This document shows, piece after piece, positions 12,425 to 17,727 of a DNA stretch of 17,727 bases. The position numbers and the translations under genes are program-made. The stretch is from DATLXH01 sp035576005 (GTDB lineage Bacteria; Acidobacteriota; Thermoanaerobaculia; Gp7-AA8). Within the stretch, counting starts at the first letter, position 1. Each line of letters starts with the position of its first letter. The notes beneath the pieces were generated by a model, which saw only the letters and a list, made by a program, of their open reading frames with translations, was not told the DNA's origin and did not search any database. The stretch lies in NCBI GenBank assembly GCA_035576005.1, contig DATLXH010000122.1, positions 1 to 17,727 on the forward strand, given 5' to 3'.

Positions 12425-14926
12425 ATGACGATTCCCTCCGGGACCCGAGTTGGGCGCTACGCGATTCGCTCGCTGTTGGGTGCGGGCGGGATGGGCGAGG
12501 TGTATCTGGCCGAAGACAGCGAGCTCGGTCGAGTCGTCGCTTTGAAGATTTTGCCGGCTGAGATTGCGGCAGATCGCGGACGGATGCAGCGGTTCGTGCA
12601 GGAAGCGCGGGCCGCTTCTTCGCTCAACCACCCGAGCATCCTGACCATTCACGAAATTGGGACAGCAGATGAGGGTTCACGCTTCATAGCGACCGAGTTC
12701 ATAGACGGCATGACGCTGCGGCGTCGGATGGTGGGTGGAGCGGGGATGGAGCTGCGCGCCGCTCTTGATATCGCTATTCAGGTGGCTGCCGCGCTTTCCG
12801 CGGCACATGAAGCCAACATCGTGCATCGAGATATCAAGCCCGAGAACGTCATGCTTCGACCTGATGGTCTCGTGAAGGTCCTGGACTTTGGACTGGCAAA
12901 GTTGACTGACAAAGAGTCCTCCGGAGACCTTGATACAGAAGCAGCCACGAGCGCGCGACTTCGCACCGATCCCGGCACGGTGATGGGGACCATTGCTTAC
13001 ATGTCGCCTGAACAGGCGCAGGGACGAGTCGTCGACGCGCGGACGGATGTGTGGAGCGCAGGGGTGCTTCTGTATGAGATGGTTTCGGGGCGCGTGCCGT
13101 TCGCCGGCCCGACGTGGAGCCACATCATGATCGCCATAACCGATCGCGAGCCAGCCACGTTGTCGCAGCACGTGCCAGGCCTCCCCGAGGAACTGGAACG
13201 CATCGTCGCGAAAACCCTGGCGAAGGATCTTGAAGAGCGTTATCAAACAGCCAAGGAGCTGGCGATTGACTTGCGGAGGCTCCGCAAGCGGCTCGATCTC
13301 GATGCAGAGATCCAGCGGACGGGACCTCCGGGGGACCGTGCTATCGCGCTGCCCTCGGTCATCCCTGCAGACAGCGCCGCGGCTGCGCTTGGGGCGTCGA
13401 GCGCCGAGTACGTCGTTAGTCGAATCAAGCGGCACGGACGCCTCATTTCCATTGGATCGGTGTTGATGCTACTCGCGGTAGTCGCTCTCGGTTACGCATT
13501 GCTCCGCGGCCGCAGTGTGGTTCCTTCTTTCAACACACCGGCACCGGTCGAAGCGATCGCCGTTCTGCCGTTTGTCAACTCAGGCGGAAACGCCGATTCA
13601 GAATACTTGTCGGACGGGATGACCGAATCACTCATCAACAGCCTCTCGCGGCTGCCCGGGCTGAAAGTGAAAGCACGAAGCTCGGTGTTTCGCTACAAGG
13701 GGAAAGATGTTGAATTACGGCAGGTCGCAGCGGAGCTGTCCGTTCAGGCGATATTGAACGGCCGCGTGGTGCAGCGCGGTGACGAGCTGGCGCTGTATCT
13801 CTCCCTGGTCGACGCGCGAAACGGCGATCAGCTCTGGGGCGAGCAGTACAACCGAAAGATGACCGATCTGGTCGCCCTCCAGAGTGAAATTACTTTTGAT
13901 GTTTCTCGAAAGTTGCGCGCGCGTCTGTCGGGTGCGGACGCGCATGAGCTCGGAAAAAACCCTACCGAAAATGTGGAGGCCTACCAGCTCTACCTCAAGG
14001 GCCGATATCACGTGTACAAGTTGACTCCGCCGGAAGTCCAGAGAGGGATTTCCTATTTCCAGCAGGCGATTGAGATCGACCCGAACTATGCGCTTGCTTA
14101 CGTCGGTCTCTCGGAGGCGTACCGTTCGTTTGCGCTCGCTGGAGAACTGACTCCATCCGAATTTCTTCCGAAAGCGAGGTTAGCGGCACAAAGAGCAGTC
14201 GACCTCGACGACGGTCTGGGGGACGCGCATACGGCTCTCGGCGTCATCAAGTTCTGGTACGACTGGGATTGGAAAGGTGCCGAGAACGAATATAGTCGGG
14301 CCCTGGAGCTGAACAAGAACAGCGCGATCACCCATCTGTTCTACGCGCACCTGCTCTCGAATATCGGGCGGCACGCGGAGGCCCTCGCCGCGGTGAAACG
14401 CGCGAGAGAACTGGACCCGCTCTCTCCCTTCGTCGCTGCACTCGAGGGTCAGTTTCTCATACACGCGGGACGGACTGACGAAGCGATCGTCAAGTTGAAG
14501 GGCGCAAGCGAAATCGCGCCGGAGTTCCACTTCCCTCATATATTTACTGCGAGTGCGTACACCGAGAAAGGGATGTACGACAAGGCAGTCGCCGAAGCGG
14601 GTCGAGTAAACGAGCTGTCCCCTAAACAGACCGTTGGAGTCTCCGCCGCCGGTTACGCGCTGGCAAAGTCGGGTAAACGCGACGAGGCCCGGGCCGCCCT
14701 TGACAGTCTCATGCAGTTATCGAGGACGCGATTCGTGCCGCCCTACCACATCGCGATTGTCTACAATGGACTAGGGGAAACGGAGAAGGTTTTCGAGTGG
14801 CTGGAAAAGGGGTACGAGCTTCGAGATCCGAAGATGACTTTTCTGAAGGTCGAGCCGAAGTGGCGCAACTTGCGATCCGATCCGCGTTTTAAGAATTTGC
14901 TGCTCCGCGTCGGATTCGCGCCGTGA
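12425..14926 (+). CDS. Transmembrane Ser/Thr protein kinase with TolB/FlgO-like domain and TPRs
   Basis: This 833-residue Hanks-type kinase has an intact catalytic core: GAGGMGEVY (19-27), Lys41, HRDIKPEN (134-141), DFG (154-156) and SPE (194-196). A membrane helix follows at about 339-360. Outside it, residues about 377-495 match the TolB N-terminal/FlgO-like domain often joined to kinases, cyclases and OmpR-type regulators (IAVLPFVNSGG, LSDGMTESLINSL, ILNGRVVQRGDELALYLSLVD, LWGEQYNR). Residues about 515-790 form TPR helices (AISYF-type: GISYFQQAIEIDPNYALAYVGL; EYSRALELN; AVKRARELDPLSP; a span ending KGMYDKAVAEAGRVNELSP). The TPRs presumably bind partner proteins. The ATG has no strong ribosome site. 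The kinase half is paralogous to that at 5957, but the sensor half is unrelated. Confidence 0.94.
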   Translation: MTIPSGTRVGRYAIRSLLGAGGMGEVYLAEDSELGRVVALKILPAEIAADRGRMQRFVQEARAASSLNHPSILTIHEIGTADEGSRFIATEFIDGMTLRRRMVGGAGMELRAALDIAIQVAAALSAAHEANIVHRDIKPENVMLRPDGLVKVLDFGLAKLTDKESSGDLDTEAATSARLRTDPGTVMGTIAYMSPEQAQGRVVDARTDVWSAGVLLYEMVSGRVPFAGPTWSHIMIAITDREPATLSQHVPGLPEELERIVAKTLAKDLEERYQTAKELAIDLRRLRKRLDLDAEIQRTGPPGDRAIALPSVIPADSAAAALGASSAEYVVSRIKRHGRLISIGSVLMLLAVVALGYALLRGRSVVPSFNTPAPVEAIAVLPFVNSGGNADSEYLSDGMTESLINSLSRLPGLKVKARSSVFRYKGKDVELRQVAAELSVQAILNGRVVQRGDELALYLSLVDARNGDQLWGEQYNRKMTDLVALQSEITFDVSRKLRARLSGADAHELGKNPTENVEAYQLYLKGRYHVYKLTPPEVQRGISYFQQAIEIDPNYALAYVGLSEAYRSFALAGELTPSEFLPKARLAAQRAVDLDDGLGDAHTALGVIKFWYDWDWKGAENEYSRALELNKNSAITHLFYAHLLSNIGRHAEALAAVKRARELDPLSPFVAALEGQFLIHAGRTDEAIVKLKGASEIAPEFHFPHIFTASAYTEKGMYDKAVAEAGRVNELSPKQTVGVSAAGYALAKSGKRDEARAALDSLMQLSRTRFVPPYHIAIVYNGLGETEKVFEWLEKGYELRDPKMTFLKVEPKWRNLRSDPRFKNLLLRVGFAP

Positions 14927-14962
14927 GTCCGGACAATCTGACCCATACGCGCGAAGTCTAGA

Positions 14963-15148
14963 TTCCCGCTCTCGCTCCCGTCTCCCGCTTCCCCGTCTGC
15001 TGCGCAGGTGACGCGGCTCGTGCCTCCCTGATCTCACTTCGGCGGAAGGGCAATGCTCGAACGCATCGCTGCGATGCTGGTAACGCTTTCCAGGGCCCAG
15101 GACTCCCGGGGAAAGCGTGAGTGCGAACGGGAGCGGGAGCGGGAAAAC
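14963..15148. repeat. Inverted GGGAGC-type arrays between convergent genes
   Basis: The gap between the TPR kinase and recQ (14927-15181) is framed by a minus-strand GGGAGC-like array at 14963-14990 (read on the plus strand as CCCGCTCTCGCTCCCG and on) and a plus-strand array at 15129-15147 (two GGGAGC units then GGGAAAA). The plus-strand array matches the one at 1624-1648. No open frame inside the gap resembles a protein. Confidence 0.6.
15083..15118. terminator. Stem-loop between convergent kinase and recQ genes
   Basis: ACGCTTTCC (15083-15091) and GGAAAGCGT (15110-15118) form a perfect 9-bp stem with an 18-base GC-rich loop, about 155 bases after the kinase stop and 65 bases beyond the recQ stop. 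There is no T-tract on either side, so it is a possible but not canonical terminator. It may simply be part of the surrounding repeat. Confidence 0.35.
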
Positions 15149-15181
15149 CGAAATGTAAGCCCTCTGCCCTTATGTGGCTCT

Positions 15182-17359
15182 TCACTCGCGGGCCAGGAAC
15201 GCCAGCACCACTCGAATTTCGTCGTAGGGGACGGACTCCTCGAGGTCGAGGTAGAGAGGCTTGAGACGCTCCTGCCCCACTCTGCCAACGGCCTCACGAA
15301 CCCGGTTTACTGTTTGATCATGGACCCACGGAGCTATGGATGGCATTGAGTCCGATTCCACGCATGCGGCCAAAGTCTCCCATGCCCACGAGCGGCTTCG
15401 TCCGGTCTGGCCGGCGACTTCCTCGATTGTCGCGCCGCGCCTGAACAACTCGGCGGCGCGGATTTTCTCACTACTCGATTTCTGTGGTGTGGGTCGAGGT
15501 GCGCTCTTCGCCGTTGATGCGGCGCGCTGGTCGCGGGTCAGCCCACGCTCGTCACTGTAGGAGGAGATTGCAGACAGGAAGCCTTGACCGAAGTCGCGAA
15601 GCTTGACCTCACCGATGCCACTGATTCTGTGCATCCCGTCGAGCGAGGAGGGGCGCACGGTCGCCATCTGCCGCAACGTCGTATCGCTGAATATGACGAA
15701 CGGGGGAACTCCGCGACTCGCAGCAAGATCACGGCGAAGCGACCTGAGGTGCTCGAATAGGCCGCGATCCACTCCTTCCCACGACACCGACTCGGCACGG
15801 CTCTCGGTCTTGCGTGAGACTTCGATGAGCGTGATCGGAACGGTTCCCTTCATCGCGTCCCACGAGAGCTCTGTGAGACGAAGGACTGGAAACTCCCCCG
15901 TCTCCTGCGCGAGCAGATCCTGGCTCAGCAGCTGATAGATCCAGTCGCGGATCTCACTTTTGGAATGCATCTTCAGCAGCCCGTAGGTTGAGAGTTCGTT
16001 GTGTCGGAACTTCCGCACGCGCTCAGTGTCGCCACCTCGCAGGACATCGATGATGTGATTGATTCCAAATCCCCCTTTCACGCGAGCCACGCACGACAGG
16101 ATCTTCTGGGCGATGATCAATGCGTCGGCTACCGCAGTGGTTTCGCCAAGACAGAGGTCGCACGCTCCGCAAGGTCCGGGCGGGAGAGTCTGATCGAAGT
16201 ACTCGGACAGAACACGATGTCGGCAGACGGCACCGCGACAGAAGCGATCGATGTCCGCCAGGTGCGAGAGCATCGGAGCGAGCGACTCACCTGTGGCTCG
16301 CTCGGCAGCACCTTTCTCGAAGATCGAGCGCCAGAGAATGCCGTCGGATCCCGAGTAGAGCATTGCGCACTCAGCCTCAAGTCCGTCACGTCCTGCGCGC
16401 CCGGTCTCCTGCTGATAGTGCTCGACCGATTTCGGCATCGCGCTGTGGAGGACGAAGCGGACGTTCGAGCGGTCGATCCCCATACCGAACGCGATCGTGG
16501 CGACAATGACGTCGCACTCCTCCTGCGCGAACTTCTCCTGAGCATCACGGCGTGACTCCCGCGAGAGGCCGGCGTGATAGGGAAGCGCTCGCACTCCTTT
16601 TGCCTGCAGCGCGTCGGTGAGCTCATCGACGTCCTTTTTTCGAATGCAGTAGATGATTCCCGCCTCTCCCTGATGCCTGCCGAGGACCGTTAGGATCTGG
16701 GAAAGACTCTCGCGACGCGGGATGATGCGGTAGACGAGGTTGGGGCGGTCGAATCTGCCGACCAGTACTGCAGGATCGGTCAGGCCGAGCTGGGCGATGA
16801 TGTCCTGGCGCACGCGCTCGGTCGCGGTCGCTGTGTACGCGTGCAGTGCCACGCCGGGAAAGATCTCCTTGATGCGACTCAGCTGGCGGTACTCGGGCCA
16901 GAAATCGTGACCCCAGTGACTGATGCAGTGCGCTTCGTCGATGACGAAACTTCCGATCGGGATTTTCTGGAGCAATGACTGGAACGAACTGCTCAGCAGG
17001 CGCGTGGGAGAAACGTAGAGAAGTGGGACTTCCGAGCGAAGGATCGCGGCCCGTGCATCGCGAAGCTGCGAATCGGATTGCATACTGTCGAGCTGGAGCG
17101 CGTTGACTCCTGTGGTGCGAAGCGAATCGACCTGGTCCTTCATGAGAGAAACCAGAGGGGAGACGACGACGGTCGTCTTGCCACTAACGAGAGCTGGGGC
17201 CTGATAGCAGAGCGATTTTCCACCACCTGTAGGAAGGACGACGAGGGAATCGCGCCCGGAGAGCTCTGCGTCGATAGCTTCCTGCTGGAGGGGGCGCAAG
17301 GTCGTGTAGCCCCAGTTACGCGCGATCAGCTCGCGCAGGCGTTCATTTTGAGAGTCCAT
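15182..17359 (-). CDS. recQ: ATP-dependent DNA helicase RecQ with HRDC and C-terminal HTH domain
   Basis: This 725-residue 3'-5' superfamily 2 helicase acts in recombination and repair. The helicase core (about 8-340) carries the Q-motif region WGYTTLRPLQQEAI, Walker A PTGGGKS (43-49), DEAH box DEAHCISHWGHDFWPEY (141-157), and motif VI QETGRAGRDG (317-326). The RQC zinc site has four cysteines spaced as in E. coli RecQ: Cys379, Cys397, Cys400 and Cys403. An HRDC domain (about 530-602) is followed by a Ser/Lys/Pro linker and a helix-turn-helix extension (about 630-725; AAELFRRGATIEEVAGQTGR) of the HTH_40 type seen on some RecQ proteins. All catalytic residues are intact. The start is ATG 17359; the ribosome site is weak, but an extended -10 promoter lies about 50 bases upstream. 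Confidence 0.97.
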   Translation of the reverse strand: MDSQNERLRELIARNWGYTTLRPLQQEAIDAELSGRDSLVVLPTGGGKSLCYQAPALVSGKTTVVVSPLVSLMKDQVDSLRTTGVNALQLDSMQSDSQLRDARAAILRSEVPLLYVSPTRLLSSSFQSLLQKIPIGSFVIDEAHCISHWGHDFWPEYRQLSRIKEIFPGVALHAYTATATERVRQDIIAQLGLTDPAVLVGRFDRPNLVYRIIPRRESLSQILTVLGRHQGEAGIIYCIRKKDVDELTDALQAKGVRALPYHAGLSRESRRDAQEKFAQEECDVIVATIAFGMGIDRSNVRFVLHSAMPKSVEHYQQETGRAGRDGLEAECAMLYSGSDGILWRSIFEKGAAERATGESLAPMLSHLADIDRFCRGAVCRHRVLSEYFDQTLPPGPCGACDLCLGETTAVADALIIAQKILSCVARVKGGFGINHIIDVLRGGDTERVRKFRHNELSTYGLLKMHSKSEIRDWIYQLLSQDLLAQETGEFPVLRLTELSWDAMKGTVPITLIEVSRKTESRAESVSWEGVDRGLFEHLRSLRRDLAASRGVPPFVIFSDTTLRQMATVRPSSLDGMHRISGIGEVKLRDFGQGFLSAISSYSDERGLTRDQRAASTAKSAPRPTPQKSSSEKIRAAELFRRGATIEEVAGQTGRSRSWAWETLAACVESDSMPSIAPWVHDQTVNRVREAVGRVGQERLKPLYLDLEESVPYDEIRVVLAFLARE

Positions 17360-17410
17360 AGTTATGACGGCGCTCGGGGAGAGAGCATCGGCTGGGAGGT
17401 GGGCTCGCGA

Positions 17411-17419
17411 ATTATATCA
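17411..17419 (-). promoter_or_regulatory. Extended -10 promoter for recQ
   Basis: Read on the minus strand this is TGATATAAT: a perfect TATAAT preceded by TGN, the extended -10 form that can function without a good -35. No consensus -35 is visible 16-18 bases further upstream, which fits. The predicted start near 17404 would give a leader of about 45 bases before the recQ ATG. Confidence 0.6.
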
Positions 17420-17477
17420 AGTTGGGGGCAATCGGTGCGTCGAGCTGTTCGGATCGCAACAGTCTCCGGCGCCCGGG

Positions 17478-17518
17478 GCGAAGCTCTGGAGTGCGGCAGC
17501 CGCAGCTGCCGCTTTTGT
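17478..17518 (+). repeat. Single copy of the 31-bp hairpin repeat
   Basis: This 41-base stretch matches 2942-2982 at all but one base (CTCTGG in place of CTTTGG), including the internal GCGGCAG/CTGCCGC hairpin. Unlike the pair at 2941-3080 it has no inverted partner nearby. It sits about 60 bases upstream of the recQ promoter. Downstream of it, 17524-17556 holds a short degenerate direct repeat (CGCGTGGAT then CGCGTGTGGAT). Confidence 0.85.
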
Positions 17519-17559
17519 TTCGAACGCGCGTGGATCTTTCGAAACGCGTGTGGATTTAA

Positions 17560-17727
17560 CCCGGATTTCTCACAGAATGCGAGCGTAGGGACGCACGGCG
17601 TGCGTCCGGTACCCTGTCCCTGACCGAGAAGATTGTCCTCGGCCATCGCTTTGGACGAGGGTTCATGCCGGGATGCAGAATTCCTGATGCGAATGTCTGG
17701 GTGCCGGACGCAGGCCCTGCGTCCCTA
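17560..17727 (-). repeat. MITE/REPIN-like element, copy 2 (inverted, with 32-base insertion)
   Basis: This is the reverse-oriented partner of the element at 1471-1606. Its 29-bp termini are 17586-17614 and 17699-17727, again built on palindromic GGACGCA/TGCGTCC cores, and the conserved 26-base tail is 17560-17585 (25 of 26 bases identical to copy 1). The linker is 84 bases against 52 in copy 1. The difference is one 32-base block at 17650-17681; elsewhere in the linker I count two substitutions. The window ends on the exact last base of the element's outer terminus. Confidence 0.85.

Noticed and set aside
12125..12652. 175-residue minus-strand frame overlapping the start of the TPR kinase
   Set aside because: It overlaps the conserved kinase N-lobe in antisense and has no family resemblance.
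1..17727. CRISPR array, prophage, transposase, defence or toxin-antitoxin system
   Set aside because: I looked on both strands. The repeats are not regularly spaced with unique spacers, and no nuclease, integrase, transposase, phage structural or toxin motif is present. RecQ here looks like the standard repair helicase with no defence partners beside it.

Overview
The window is 17.7 kb of GC-rich bacterial chromosome, probably from an uncultured soil or sediment organism. Two large Hanks-type Ser/Thr kinases, one fused to PD40/TolB-like propeller repeats and one to a TolB/FlgO-like domain plus TPRs, together with many short palindromic intergenic repeats, suggest Acidobacteriota (Thermoanaerobaculia- or Vicinamibacteria-like) or a related phylum. 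This placement is an inference from gene style, since there is no rRNA or marker gene here. The right edge stops exactly on the last base of a repeat terminus and the left edge begins inside another repeat, so the window is probably a whole assembly contig that broke at repeats.

Layout. Positions 1-384 are non-coding and packed with hairpins. A DUF2071/YqjF-like gene follows on the minus strand (385-1140). A roughly 600-base gap carries a MITE/REPIN-like element and a GGGAGC hexamer array. Next is a secreted Ig-like protein (1755-2894, plus). Convergent to it is ppc, phosphoenolpyruvate carboxylase (3130-5877, minus), with a large inverted-repeat pair in the gap between them. ppc is divergent from a PD40-type kinase (5957-8674), which is followed after 22 bases by an SGNH/GDSL esterase (8697-9380). 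Facing these on the minus strand are a translationally coupled doxX-like/DUF4920 pair (10335 down to 9422) and an nfeD/SPFH (stomatin/QmcA-like) pair (12066 down to 10608). A second kinase with TPRs (12425-14926, plus) converges on recQ (15182-17359, minus), whose extended -10 promoter is visible. The last 310 bases again hold repeats, including the second, inverted copy of the MITE/REPIN-like element.

How the genes fit together. They form small independent units: anaplerotic carbon metabolism (ppc), envelope signalling (two transmembrane kinases), lipid/ester hydrolysis (GDSL), membrane microdomain proteins (NfeD plus SPFH), a small membrane/periplasm pair (DoxX-like plus DUF4920), and DNA repair (RecQ). 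I see no CRISPR array, phage, transposase, toxin-antitoxin pair, defence island, rRNA or tRNA. The most unusual content is the set of at least five families of short structured intergenic repeats, several of them nested or paired as inverted copies with no transposase nearby.
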